Shown here: positions 44,301-55,916 of the stretch, piece after piece
Layout: every line of letters begins with the position of its first letter
Numbering within the stretch: the first letter of the stretch is position 1
Assembly (NCBI GenBank): GCA_019095985.1
Contig: CM032664.1
Span: forward strand, 27,750,082-27,814,081
DNA: 64,000 bases
Direction: 5' to 3'
Origin: Streblospio benedicti
Lineage: Eukaryota > Annelida > Polychaeta > Spionida > Spionidae
Translations under genes and position numbers: made by a program
Notes under the pieces: generated by a model
What the model was told of the DNA's origin: nothing
The model's input: only the letters and a program-made list of their open reading frames with translations
The model's database searches: none

Positions 44301-45637
44301 TTAGTTAACCAACCGAGCCTCGGGGTGTGAAGGGATCATACTAGCCATTGTTTTCAAGCCAGGCGAGTTCTTTTGCATGCAGAGGTTTAATCAAGTGATC
44401 ATCTAGTTTAGTCTAGTTCAATCACAAAATTTGCCAGGGTAAATTTAATTTAGTTAAATTTAGTTAAATCATTTTAATTGTCAATCAGTTTAGGTTAGTT
44501 TCACTCAAAACCAAGTTAGTCACCCCAACTCTGACGTCCACCAAAATGTTTGATCAATTTAACCATGGCCAGGTCGCCAGTCTCTGAATACGAGTCTTTA
44601 CGTAGCCAGTGTGTACGCATACTCGGACAACCACCCTCCAGAAAACCCTGGATAGTCACAACCCTTTCCCTAATTCGTACTCATATCTCCACACCTTCTC
44701 CACCAGCCTTCCACCCTCCTGAGAACAGCCGCCACCCTCTCCTTGTCCACCCACGCCCTCACCTTAGAGCCAAACTCGACGTATCCGAAGCTGGCGAGCA
44801 GCGTGGCGGCCCCGGCCAACAGGTAGGACAGCACGACGGCTGGCCCCGCCGTGTTGCGCATCACCGCACCCGTAGTCACGTACACGCCCGCGCCCATCAT
44901 GTGACCCACACCTGGAGCAGCCACACACACGTGTTCATAGTACAACAAGCAAGTAAAAGCAATAATTAGATACTACTGGCTGAATTAGTAATGAAGGGCG
45001 GAATTATTTGGCTGCACTACTAACGATGCTTTGGCCCTCCTACGTTACGGCTTTATTACATCTCAAAGTAGTAGATATACTCAATCCCTCACTGGCTTTA
45101 ATGGGAAATGGTCTAAACTAAGCTAAAATTTACCAAGGTAAATGTTTGATCTAGCCGAATGCAGTGAGCAGATGTCCATCTCAGTAAATTTAAGCATATT
45201 TTAGTCCTTTTAATATTCTAGGCTGTAATAGCAGGCATCAATGACCACCTTGTCAGCATAACCCCTTGCTAGGAAGTTATCATTCCTCAATAGCCATACA
45301 TATGATCTCAACATTGAGCTTGGCGGGGGTCTGCTGTATATTAAAGGCTTTGGGATCGTGTGTATGATGAACACGTGGTTATGATTGAGGGGGTCGTGAT
45401 TACTGCACGTGCTACTGTATACACTGTACAGTGGTTACGTCACGTGGGCAGCAGACGACAATAACAGAGTGGTGAAGAGAAGTGACCTGGTGTGTACCGT
45501 ACCTAGCAGCATGAGCTCGGCGGCATTGAGACAGCGACGGAGCGGCGTGACGAGCACGTCCGCGTCCACGGCCTTCTTGCGCGTCACGCGCCGCCACAGC
45601 CCGCCCGCAGCCTCGGTGCAGCAGCCCGCGCCGCACG
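35351..45637 (-). CDS. SLC7A family cationic amino acid transporter (CAT type)
   Basis: Thirteen exons join in phase: 45503-45637, 44763-44911, 43835-44003, 42523-42712, 41772-41947, 40632-40784, 39829-39953, 39050-39192, 38491-38530, 37778-37961, 37204-37370, 35855-35963 and 35351-35514 (stop TAA). They encode 634 residues, about the full length of a 14-TM CAT protein. Recognisable blocks are the N-terminal [29 protein letters not shown] in TM1, [80 protein letters not shown], and the C-terminal [19 protein letters not shown]. An acidic cytoplasmic loop (DVDDVDNE) separates the last TM group. It is expected to move cationic amino acids across the plasma membrane; closeness to SLC7A4 versus SLC7A1-3 cannot be settled by eye. 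The start codon lies upstream of 45637 and was not found. Confidence 0.92.
36066..36212 (+). repeat. Non-autonomous DNA transposon-like repeat
   Basis: Begins TGGCAGATCCAGG, contains AAAACCCTATGAAAATGAAG and ends near CGATCTGCTTATG. The core is shared with repeats at about 17950-18145 and 61575-61725. It lies in an intron of the SLC7A gene. Confidence 0.6.
36608..37203. mobile_element. Foldback element with about 200-bp arms, flanked by 12-bp direct repeats
   Basis: The left arm (about 36620-36835) and right arm (about 36934-37156) are long inverted copies of each other, for example ATAGAGGTTAATGATAAGTC and its inverted counterpart at the right end. The roughly 100-base spacer encodes [20 protein letters not shown] and IHQHRPKLN, which resembles the extreme C-terminus of GIY-YIG Penelope-like elements (compare IRTIKEAIKIRGQRQVMN at about 56040). 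The whole is bracketed by ACTTTCCAGTAC at 36608-36619 and 37192-37203. The right copy abuts the exon 37204-37370 and contains its splice donor. Confidence 0.75.
38028..38496. repeat. Two-copy tandem duplication, period 237 bp, touching an exon
   Basis: Copies 38028-38264 and 38265-38496 are nearly identical, both containing GGAATGAAACGTCATATATA and CCGGTACTACCCACCTGTCG. The second copy ends in the first six bases of the 40-bp SLC7A exon 38491-38530, so the first copy carries a duplicate of that exon edge and its donor site. Confidence 0.9.
41431..41654. repeat. Inverted repeat with arms of about 105 bp
   Basis: The left arm starts TTTTGGAATGTTCTTTTATG and the right arm ends with its exact inverted copy. 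The centre contains GTTCCTTGTCAAAAACTAAA and its inverted copy around a short AT-rich turn. It lies in an intron of the SLC7A gene and has no coding sequence. A foldback or MITE-like element is likely. Confidence 0.85.
44170..44218. repeat. (GTTT)n microsatellite
   Basis: About eleven consecutive GTTT units in the SLC7A intron between exons 43835-44003 and 44763-44911. Confidence 0.95.
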
Positions 45638-46589
45638 CTGGAGCGGGGGTAGAGGGGGATAGAGCTCAACAGGCACAATCAACGCTACAAAGGCGACTGT
45701 ATACGTGCGCGGGGTGGAAATGGGGTGGGCGCGGGGGTTGGGATTGGGTGTTTGAGAATGGAATATGTAAGCAAAAACTTGCAGCAAACGTTATCAAAGA
45801 TACGCTGATGGGTAACGTCAAGGGTATACACACTGTCAGCCAGACTAACCACATTCTCAAAATAGGTCCGGAACAGATTAAATGCACCTCCATCACCACC
45901 ACTAGCAACCTTCAAGGAGTAATCATAACGTCAGACGAAGGTTGCTTGGGGTGGGCATTTAATCTGTTCCGGATCTGTTTTGTGGAGGGGTGGTGGCAGA
46001 AAGAGTGTGTGTTCATAGGACGTGGGTGGGTGGGTGGGTGGGTGGGTGGGTAGGTGGGGTGGGGTATGGTTAGTGGTGAGGAAAGGAGGGGAAGGGAGGA
46101 GCATTCAATCTGTTCCAGACCTCATTCGTTTCAACCCGAGCAGTAGCAGGCAGGGGGTGATGGAGATGCATTTCTATAGTCTGTTCTTGACCGGTTTAGA
46201 TTGGGATGGTGTAGAGAGGGCTGGGGAGAGAAGAGGGGGGTGGGGGTGGCGGCGGAAGGAAGTTCCGCACATGTTTGCCAGGGGTAGCAGAAGCCATGTG
46301 AGGGATGGGGGACAGATATAGGGAGGGAGAATTTAATGTCTTCTCATCTATTTCAACCCGAGCAGCACCGGGTAGACAGCTAGTATATAATATAATGTTT
46401 ATAATATATAATATATGTTTATGTTAACTGCTTAGTTAAATAGTGCTAAAACTTGGGATTTGTTCTCATTAAAACTTAGACCCATTTACCCACAAAGTTG
46501 GCAACTGTCTGCGGTAGCAACTCTAATTCAGTTTCATTGTTTGCAAACAGCAATACATCGTCAGCAAATTCTAGAGCATTTCAATTAAT
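45638..46589. other. Upstream of the SLC7A exons; G-rich tract and imperfect hairpin
   Basis: No start exon for the transporter was recognised. An imperfect inverted repeat (GGAACAGATTAAATGC near 45871 against GCATTTAATCTGTTCC near 45957) and related copies of ATTCAATCTGTTCC near 46105 are present. A (GGGT)n tract at about 46023-46052 could form a G-quadruplex. Confidence 0.5.
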
Positions 46590-48270
46590 ATCCTATATAT
46601 TAATACGCTAATTTTTGGACTTTGTTCGGCTATCTCCTCTTTAACCTGACTAGCTGGACAACATCTGACTACAGGAGATCGTTAATGGTACTGTGTAGTT
46701 TTGCACGAATATGTTTTTCATGGTCAAAATGGCCCTGGTGGTTGTTAATTAAACAGTTTCATAACAAAAATAGCAGACAGCGGCAGCCATGACAGCGTCA
46801 TGTGGAGTAGTGTGATGTCATAAAGACGCCAAAGGCGTCACATCGGTTCAAATACTAGGGATTAAAACCACTTTGCCAATTGGGATATGTGTACATTAGA
46901 ACCTTTAATCAAGACCACTTCTATAAATACACCACCTCTGTTATAAGATGATTTATAACAGTCCCAATTCTTCATAAAAAAGACCATTGCAAACGTCTCT
47001 CAAGAGACCACCCCTATATTAAACCACTTGACGCCAGTCCTTGGGCAGTCTTAATAGGGATGTTCTACTGATGTGTGTGAGAATATCTGTGCCATGGAGA
47101 GCATTATGTGCCCATTAGCATAGACACTAAATTTTCATCCCATAGCTTTTGCATACTAGATGCCAAGTGCATTGTCAGTGATGACTTACATGAGATTGAG
47201 ATATCCTCATACTAGCTTTAAGTCAATTTACCTCCAGTCTTAAAGTTTGTTTCAAAACACTCTTTCTCTACAGCATACTTGATACTTGGAAGGTGCTACG
47301 TTGTCAGTGCAATGAAGTGTGTCAATAATATTTATTATTCATTTGTGTGTACTAACTAACAAATATGGTCAAAGCCAACGTTACAAAGTATCACCCATGC
47401 CAACAATTTGCACAAGGGTGGGTGCTGAAGAAAAAGAGTGCGGTACTCATTTAATACACTTTACTCAATATATTCCTGTCCTAATTCCATGGAAGGCATG
47501 ATACATAAACACTTACTTTTCTTACCTTAGCTGTGACTAAAATGACTTGGCTGAGACCTAATTGTACACACATGTACATGGAGTGACTGTTTCTGTAGTC
47601 ATGTTATGATAATCAGGTGTATGGATGCTTGCAAGATTAATCCTATATATTAATACGCTAATTTTTGGAATTTGTTCGGCTATCTCCTCTTTAACCTGAC
47701 TAGCTGGACGCCATCTAACTACAGGAGGTCGTTCATGGTACTGTGTAGTTTTGCACGAATATGTTTTTCATCGTCAGAATGGTCCTGATGGTTGTTAATT
47801 AGCTGTTTTATAACAAAAATAGCAGACAGTGGCAGCCATGACAGCAGCCATGACAGCGTCAGGTGGAGTAGTGTGATGTCATAAAGACGCCAAAGGCGTC
47901 ACATGGATTCAAATACTAGGGATTACCACCGCTTTCCCAATTGGGCTATGTGTACATTAAAACATTCAATTAAGACCACCTCTATAAATACACCACTTCT
48001 ATTATAACATGATTTATAACAGTCCCAAGTCTTCATAAAAAAGACCATTGCAAACGTCCCTAAAGAGACCACCCCTATATCAAACCACTTGACGCCAGTC
48101 CTTGGGCAGTCTTAATAGGTATGTTCTACTGAAGTGTGTGAGAATATCTGTGCCATGGAGAGCATTATGTTCCCATTAACATAGACACTTATTTTTTATC
48201 CCATAGCTTTTGCATATTACATGCCAATGGACCAGTGCATTATCAGTGATCAATGACTTACTTGAGATAT
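46590..48270. repeat. Two direct copies of an unidentified repeat of about 615 bp
   Basis: Copies at about 46590-47205 and 47640-48270 match over their whole length, from TCCTATATATTAATACGCTA to CAGTGATGACTTAC or a close variant, with scattered substitutions and short indels. Both contain the small palindrome GACGCCAAAGGCGTC. A third partial copy of the 3' part lies at about 48385-48475. No protein-coding frame is visible. About 435 bp of other sequence separates the two copies. Confidence 0.85.
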
Positions 48271-48616
48271 ACATTTTTGAACGTGCTGTCAGGACGCGGG
48301 CAAGTGTCGTCAGGACAAGGGTGCTTGAAAATAAAATGCTGTAAAAAATATTTATAAACTCACCAAATATGTCTTTTTTCTATGCCCATGGAGGGCATTG
48401 TGTTCCCATTTACATGGACACTAACATTCCTCCCTTAGGGTTTCATTTTACATGCCAAGTCAATGGATTTCACCAAAGATTTAGTTGAGATCTACCTATA
48501 CGATTATGTAACTGGAGTGATTCAATGTGATTCTCAGCATGCCTCTTTGAACACACGGGTACAAGCTAGTTGTTGGTATATATACCTTAGTTTCGAGGCA
48601 AAAAAGCCAATACAAT

Positions 48617-49215
48617 GTGTCCTTGAATGAGTCCTTGAAGAGAAGGAAAGATCAAGACCGATTGAAATCAAAAGGCCTAGTGATTCTACCATATGTAAAG
48701 GGTGTCACTGAAGGAATTAAAAGAATTTTGAATAAGCATAAGGTGGCAACTGTGGTAAAGTCCATTCAGAAAATCAGGAATTTGTTGGTGCACCCAAAAC
48801 ATAAAGTAGAGGTGAGTGAGAAATGTGAAGTGGTGTATAAGATTCCTTGTGGATCTTGTGAGAAAGTTTACATCGGGGAAACAGGAAGAAAGCTGGTCAT
48901 TAGAATAAAAGAACATCAGAAAGACGTTGAACAACATGGACAGTTGAATTTCACCAGAGCTGCAAAAAAGAGAGTCTGCTACAGAATTCAACAAAAGTGC
49001 CATCACAGATCACGTCAATAAAGAAAATCATAAGATTGACTGAAAGGGGGTGATAGTTTAGACAGAGAAAGTGATGGTAGGACTAGAGCTATCAAGGAAG
49101 CAGTTCATATCCGGATGCACAGTCAGACCATGAACAGAGATGAGGGGGCCCACCAGCTTGCGAGAGTCTACGACCCCGTGCTTGCCGCAGGCGGGGACAG
49201 CGGCCGTAAACTATG
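48617..49215 (+). mobile_element. Penelope-like element fragment, GIY-YIG endonuclease end
   Basis: The frame reads PYVKGVTEGIKRILNKHKV, then a Cys-rich block (VVYKIPCGSCEKVYIGETGR) and KLVIRIKEHQKDVE. This is the GIY-YIG endonuclease end of a Penelope-like retroelement. Downstream sequence to about 49215 still shows the terminal TMNRDEGAHQLARVYDPVL-like block in another frame. The reverse transcriptase part is absent, so this is a 5'-truncated, broken copy. A related copy lies at 55917-56552. Confidence 0.8.
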
Positions 49216-49314
49216 ATCTGACATGTGCAGTATAGTAGTGTTTATAAAAAGAGCTGTCAAAAATATCTGTTTATTAGATATGTTTAGCACCAATCAAAAT
49301 GAATATAACATATA

Positions 49315-49572
49315 GGAAAAGAACTATATAAAAATCTACATAACAATTTCGAAAATTCTGATAATGAAGACATCAATGAATTTAGTAGTGATTCTGATCA
49401 AGACGAAGTCATACTGGCTGTCATCAATGAAACTGAAGAAGATGATGATGATGTATCACTAACTGATGATGCTGTTACTCCTGCTCTTGATGTTACTCCA
49501 GAAATCCTTACGCGCCATGGAAGGCTAACAAGAAATACAAGAACAACTATTTTTGCTGATTATACAACATGA
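49315..49572 (+). CDS. Orphan acidic 85-residue reading frame without ATG
   Basis: Open from 49315 to a TGA at 49570-49572, with no Met start. It could begin at the AG at 49314-49315, which looks like a splice acceptor. The translation is strongly acidic in the middle (DNEDINEFSSDSDQDEV, then ETEEDDDDVSLTDDAVTP) and ends in a basic block TRHGRLTRNTRTTIFADYTT. Codon use is very AT-rich. This is the composition of the C-terminal tail of some transposon-encoded proteins, but I recognise no family. It lies 100 bases beyond a Penelope-like fragment and may belong to another element. Confidence 0.35.
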   Translation, partial: GKELYKNLHNNFENSDNEDINEFSSDSDQDEVILAVINETEEDDDDVSLTDDAVTPALDVTPEILTRHGRLTRNTRTTIFADYTT

Positions 49573-50489
49573 ACAATGAATTTTTGCTAGGATTGACAGC
49601 AGTGTAGAAATGATTTTTCATCCGGACTATATGTAATCTATTGTCCTCTTACAAACCCTAGCATCTTTGTACTTATGAATGATTGCCATAGTAATTCTAA
49701 TGTAATACTATGTATAAATGTATATGGCATTGAAGAAATATATTTTACAACTTGGAAAATTTCTATTTCATTGTATGAAATTCAAATATGCATAGGATTT
49801 CATATTCCAATATAATGGAAAAAGTGATGCAATATGCTAAAAAATAAAATACTGAAAAATCGCTGTCAAATTCACGCACATAACAGATGAACCCCCCTTT
49901 TCTCTAGGGACAAAATAAGTGACCCCCCTCTAATTTCAGGGACAAAATAGGTGCCCCCTGAATTTCCTCATAGCCCCCCCCCGCTCATAAATTATGAAAG
50001 CTCCCTTAATGTGATTGTTCTTTAGGTTCTTGTAATATTGCAACTCAGTAATTATATTATAGGATATTCATATTTGCTGGTATATCAGGATGTATGTTTT
50101 AAATATTTAATACACAGTTCTTTTATCTGTGTCAGGGTATTATCAGAGTTAATCACCAGCACTTGAATGAACAATGAAGAACTTGAATAGAATGTTTATA
50201 GGTCAGAGGGACGTTCTGAAAAATAATAACCTCCTTGGTTAAATAATACCGGCATGAACTAAGTGAACCATGGACATTCCAATCAAGTAGATTACCTGAA
50301 ACACGCTGTATAAATATGAAAACAATATGGGTGTCAATAGAGCATATGTTCATGGGGGATATAGTTTTGATATATAGAAAAACCATTTAAGACAGCTTAA
50401 AAGAAACCACAGTCTTAATTTTTTTATTTCCCAATACCACGAAAAAGCATATATAGTCCAAAATGGAATTGCCAAAGCAAAACCTCTTA
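49573..50489. other. Intergenic, no gene recognised
   Basis: AT-rich sequence. Between about 49890 and 50000 there are three short imperfect units around GGGACAAAATAAGTGACCCCC, probably the end of a degraded repeat. Confidence 0.5.
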
Positions 50490-50829
50490 GGGACGGTGCA
50501 ATATTTACCAGGAAGGGGGACCGGTGCCTTTGGTAGGGGGGCAGGTACTTTTTTCAAGGTGCAAAGTAGGGGGACTGGATGATTTCTCATTCTCGTTGGG
50601 CATGGGACATGTACTTTTTTTTCAGCTGCTGAAATCCCACCTCGACGTGGGCGAATCGGTACAAATTAATCACGCGAATATTCATGGGAAGGGACGCGGA
50701 CTTTATTATGAATAGAGGTCATGGGACATCAGCTTTTTTTTCATCACATCAGCAGGGGACAAGACCTTTTTTCCAACAAGTTTTTCGATACGCACCGGTC
50801 CCCCCGCCTGTTAAATATTGCACCGTCCC
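50490..50829. mobile_element. 340-bp MITE with long inverted ends and TTA target duplication
   Basis: The left end reads GGGACGGTGCAATATTTACC and the right end is its inverted copy with one difference, continuing through GGGGGACCGGTGC to about 40 bp. The direct TTA at 50487-50489 and 50830-50832 fits the 3-bp TWA target duplication of PIF/Harbinger transposons. The interior is non-coding. Family assignment rests only on target-site size. Confidence 0.75.
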
Positions 50830-53291
50830 TTAACCATACCTTTTGTAGATTTTGTCCTTTCTTTGCATTTTCGCATTTTATCGAGATACTGTGTCATCCT
50901 TATATGTGTACATAGTCATCCATTTAAACCAATCAAGTAAGAAACATTGTATTTTGAACTGCAATAAAATATGAACGTCTGTCTACTATAGCTACTAGAG
51001 ATTAGGATTATTTCAGGTATTGATGTTACATATTAATTGCCATTGTGTTGACCTTCCTATTTTTATTTGAGGATCAATATTGCACACATGTTTGCGTCAT
51101 TTTGGTTTATGGCTTATAATTAAATAGAAGCGTCCATTTGCATAAGGTGTGATACCTTTCTAAAATTTTATACAATCGACATTTTAGTGATTTAGTTAAA
51201 TGAATTACTCAAGACCTCGCAGAGTGTTGAGTCTTTTAGAACTATGAATTAAGTCAGATAATCACCTTGGATTTTGCATTCTGTGAAATAAGACCCTCCA
51301 GAAGCTGTCCTCGGGCCTAAGGCCCTCGGTTCTAATCTCTCCCTGTGGTCTATAGCAAGCAAGTTTCTACCACAGAATGATCTTGACATACAATGGATTA
51401 TGGGATTTTTCATGCTGCAGTTATGAGTTGTTTGAATATATTACCTTGTATTCGATAATTTGTGAATTGATTAATACGCAATGTGAGCATGGGTCAGCGG
51501 ATATAAAAGAGAATTGTACTGTGATTCTTTCCTATTAAAACCACGTTGGGCAGGTCTTATTCATGTTATGTGCTCTCAATAGAGAGGTATGTGCTCTCAA
51601 TAGCGAGGTGGCCTCTTCTGAGTTTGCTATGGTTTCTTTCTTATGAATGCTAGAGACTGCAACACAATTTAATGGCATTATGATAAAAGGGGTTTTTAAT
51701 TGGAGGTTCTATTCAATTTGGTTACAGTGGTGACAGTCTGAAAATTGTTATGTAGTTCCGCCAAAATAAATGTATCATTCCTATATTCATCAGTTTTATA
51801 TCTAATTATCACACTTTATATTGTAAGTAAGACATTACTCCTCACTTAATGAAGAAATCTCTGTTTAGTCCAGGTATGGTATCTTGATATATTCAGTATC
51901 GGGATGACATTTTGACATTATCCGTCTATTACGTGCTACCAAAGATATATATATCACCCCCCCCCCCCGCCACACACACACACACCCACTAACGATGCTC
52001 GGGCCCATGAATGGGGGTGCACAATTCTGTTAGATTTTGCTCACATATGCGAAATACAAAAATATACACAAATGTATACATAAACCAACACCAAACACAT
52101 TTTCCAGCTTCTCTACACATACTAATATATATCGAACACAAAACAGACAAACCAACATTCAATAGCAACATACTCAGTTGATAATATGAACATTGGATAA
52201 ATTAAAGAAAAAATAACAAATAAATAACAATCTACAAAAACGCAATGAATCAAAATGAAAATGATCTTCGTACATACCCATATTGTTTATTAGTGGTCAG
52301 TGTTTTCCATAACAATGTTCAAACACAGTTGAATTATCCAGCATTGATATATGCTTAGCTCGTCACAGTGTAATCCTAAAGTAATATACAACATGTAACA
52401 CTATCAATAACAGACTAATTCTATTGACATCTGGTAATCTGACATTTAATTCTCCTTTGATTAATCGTGTATTATTTTAATGACAAACACCTAAACACAT
52501 ATGCACACTTTCCTATATGGGTTGAACCCCCCTTTTTCTTTAAGTATAGGTAGTAACATTCAACATCTTTCGGGCAATAAACGTTTAAAAATATGGTGTC
52601 TAATAGGGCGAGTCTTAAGGTGTACTGGGTACATAGATTTATTGGTCTGCTAGTTTTCTTTTTCAAACGCTGATAGGGATAGCACCGCCTTGAACTTTGA
52701 AGCTTTCAAGGCCGTCCCAGTTAATATAAGTGTTAGACATGCCTAACCACCTCAGGACACTGGCAATAGTTACAAATCCAATTTGAAAGCATTTTGAAGC
52801 TATACGTAGAAAGCTTTCAAGCTGCACACCAACCCTCCTGCTCCAGCCATGTTCATGATGTTTTATCGTCACTAGATGGTACTGTGACGTCACCACTATT
52901 GCAATGACGCAATAATCTCGAGGCAGCCATGGTTTTGTTGACAGTGCCCCCGATTAAGAGAGGGTGCGTAGGCTCTAGTAGGGGCCGCGCATATTGAGAG
53001 GTGCGTGGCTTAATTTGGAGAAGAAAAAGAAAACTGTAATCACCGCAAATTTCATCACTAATTAGGAGGCACACATCATCAGAATAAACTTCAGATCCAA
53101 GAGCAAATGCGTTGAACTACTATAGTAATTTAACGTCCAGGTTTACTTACTTTAACATACATGTATATACCAGATCATTCGCATAGTTGCCAGAGGATGT
53201 AGATGATGTGTCCGATCCCCTGGGATCCGATCAAGAAATACACGTTTATATATATTTGCTGTCACCGATTCTGACGTTGATTGGGCCATTA
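50830..53291. other. Intergenic, repeats only
   Basis: No gene recognised. A minus-strand copy of the SINE body (inverse of CTTGCTTGCTATAGA) lies at about 51300-51400, and C-runs and a short (CA)n occur near 51956-51985. Sequence around 52670-52990 has moderate GC content and short open frames without recognisable protein character. Confidence 0.5.
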
Positions 53292-53548
<257 letters not shown>

Positions 53549-55044
53549 GCCATAGTCATAGCGCCATAGTCTAACAGCAACAGTTCTTAAAATACAATGA
53601 CTGTGAACAAAAGTACTGAAATCGCAAATATGTTGGGACTAATTTTCGCTACGATGTTTTTGCGTAAAACGAGGACGAGTCTAGGGGCCTAGTGTGCCCA
53701 TCTTATCCATTTTATTGCTCAGATTGGAGTATAAATTAAGAGGGAAAAACATTTTTATTTTGCTTTAGGTATATTTAGGTATATGTCTCTATTCTTCTTA
53801 CAAACATAGTATTACTAAAACAATTAATTTCAAATGCACAACAGTTTTCGAGAACTACAGTCTAGAGACTACAGTCTCTTTTCCAACGAATTTATGTAAG
53901 TGTAATACACCATATAACTTCTATTTGATATCTCACAGTCTTTCACCAATCTCAACTATTAAAACAAACACTTCATGCCAATTTCAAATACTTATAAAAC
54001 AAATCTAGAATTAAGAAAAATGTTAAGCTGAACGCCATTCAACACAATGTACTATATAACATAGATTCAGTCCAAAATTGCCAATATGAAACTTTAGAGT
54101 GCACCCTCTAAGTCTAAGATTATACAATATGATTATGATCGAAATTACTATTATTAATTACTATTATTAATTATTTATCACCTCTATTACATCTACACAG
54201 GCACCATACATTTGATTAGGGGAGAGGGGCCAGGCAATAAACATTTAAGTTAAATATTTTATATTCTACAATATCTTCATGAGAAATATTTTTTCAAATG
54301 TATGAGCTTTGTTGTTTTATTTTTTTTTACTAGGAGTAAATTTACATTATTTCCTTTCAGTCTTCTGAGTCCAGGTTGACAATGGTCCAGTTTGCTACGT
54401 AAGATGATATCTGTATTGCATCTGAAAATCTCTACTTCTTCTCGCTTCTTTCAAGTGTTTTTTTTTTGTATGATCACAGCTTAGTTAAATCTGTGGTATG
54501 ATCTTATCACATTCATTTTGAATTGAGTATCTTAGTTACGGCCACGTCCCACTAGTTTCACATTATAGACTTGTAAAAACAGGGATAATCAAATGCTCAT
54601 GTATACCATGTCCAGACTATGAATTGGATTAGCTCGAAATGTACGCGGGCATGTTAGGCGCATGTCTGGCGTAAGTTTGATGTATGTTTGTCGTACGGTC
54701 GACGTAAAAAATCAATGGATTATCGATCGGCGTCAGCGTATGCGTTTACGCTTTGAACAGCCCGCAGGGAGCGTAAAAGAGAGGACCGATCGATAATCTT
54801 CCTAGAAATATTTTGCCTGTGTACTGGCAGCGAGCGTCACACGAGCGTCACTCGCACGTACAGCGTAAAACAAACGTTAGGTCGACGTAGGGTCGGCGTA
54901 GTCGGCAGATGCTTAGCGTAGGTAAATAAGTTCCCAGTAAGTTCCCAGTGTGCCGGAAGCAGTGGAGGGTTGGGGGTGGGGGTGGGGGGCTAAGGTAATT
55001 TTCGCGTATCACTTATCCTATGTCATTCATGGAAATTGCTTCTC
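53549..55044. other. Intergenic; includes a CpG-rich block with internal palindrome
   Basis: No gene recognised. At about 54630-54930 the base composition changes abruptly to CpG-rich sequence with many GTCGACGTA and GGCGTA motifs. Inside it GGATTATCGATCGG (about 54716) and CCGATCGATAATCTTCC (about 54786) are inverted copies. This looks like an inserted repeat rather than host single-copy DNA. Confidence 0.5.
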
Positions 55045-55382
55045 TAATAGAATTTTGAGTGAGGATTATGAATCTGTAATCGGATTTTAGTTAGCATTGA
55101 AATTGACAAAGATATGGGCAAAAGACCGGTCTTGACAGACGACCTGTGTAGGCTGCAATTAATACATACCTGCAAACCTCAATATTATGAAGAATGCACG
55201 CCTCAAATAGGATCCCTGATAGAATTTAGAATGAGGATTACGAATCTGTAATCGGATTTTAGTTAGCTCGAAAATTGACGAGGTTATGGGCAAAAGCCGG
55301 CCCTTGGTGTAATTTGTAAAAGGTCGTGATTGGAGCAAAGTTGAGAACTTCACTATTATGAAGAATGCACGCCTCAAATAGA
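55045..55382. repeat. Imperfect tandem repeat, period about 170-175 bp
   Basis: Two copies of a block containing GAATCTGTAATCGGATTTTA (about 55070 and 55242) alternate with two copies of TATGAAGAATGCACGCCTCA (about 55186 and 55357). This gives roughly two units with truncated ends. Confidence 0.75.
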
Positions 55383-55650
55383 TGTATTTACTTAATTTTC
55401 CAACGTCTATCAGCGTGACAGCCATCAATTTTATGTAAAACACACATTTTGAATGATATACCAATAAATGCTATTTTAAATGGGCTTATTACACCGGAAG
55501 TACCCATGGACGTTTTTGTGTCTCAAAATCAAATAAAAAAAAGACAAGTGCACATCTTTTCTGCGCATCTGGGAAATGAAGAATGATAACGATGCCGCAT
55601 TAACAATTCTAAATAGGCTGGCGGCATCATGAAGATGCTGTCCGTTCCAG

Positions 55651-55808
55651 ACTTCCGGATCTCGTGCATGCGTGAACGGATCGTTCGAGCACCCACCGGG
55701 CAACTCAGACGCCCTGTACCTGGGCCCGTACGACTGGCGCCACCAGTTCGCCACGCACCTCCACAAGTTTTGCAACTGGCGGCTTCCGCAGAATGAGGAG
55801 CTGGCCAG
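55651..55808 (+). CDS. Exon of an unidentified gene (LYLGPYDWRHQF block)
   Basis: Acceptor CCGTTCCAG and donor CCAG before GTGAGA bracket a GC-rich 158-base open exon. It encodes a short Ser/Arg start, FEHPPGNSDALYLGPYDW and RHQFATHLHKFCNWRLPQ. Aromatic and charged residues alternate as in a real globular protein, and the opposite strand makes no sense. It ends in phase 2, whereas the candidate terminal exon at 57303 starts in phase 0, so an exon is missing between them or the gene is broken. I do not recognise the family. Confidence 0.5.
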
Positions 55809-55916
55809 GTGAGAGGGAGGCGAGCACATTCTCAATATAGATACAGTAGCCTCACATGCACTGTCCAACTCATTGTGCATAATGATCATGAGACCATAAT
55901 GTAAAATGTAAAATCT

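Noticed and set aside
45409-46053. 214-residue plus-strand frame
   Set aside because: It is the antisense shadow of the first visible SLC7A exon, extended through GC-rich non-coding DNA.
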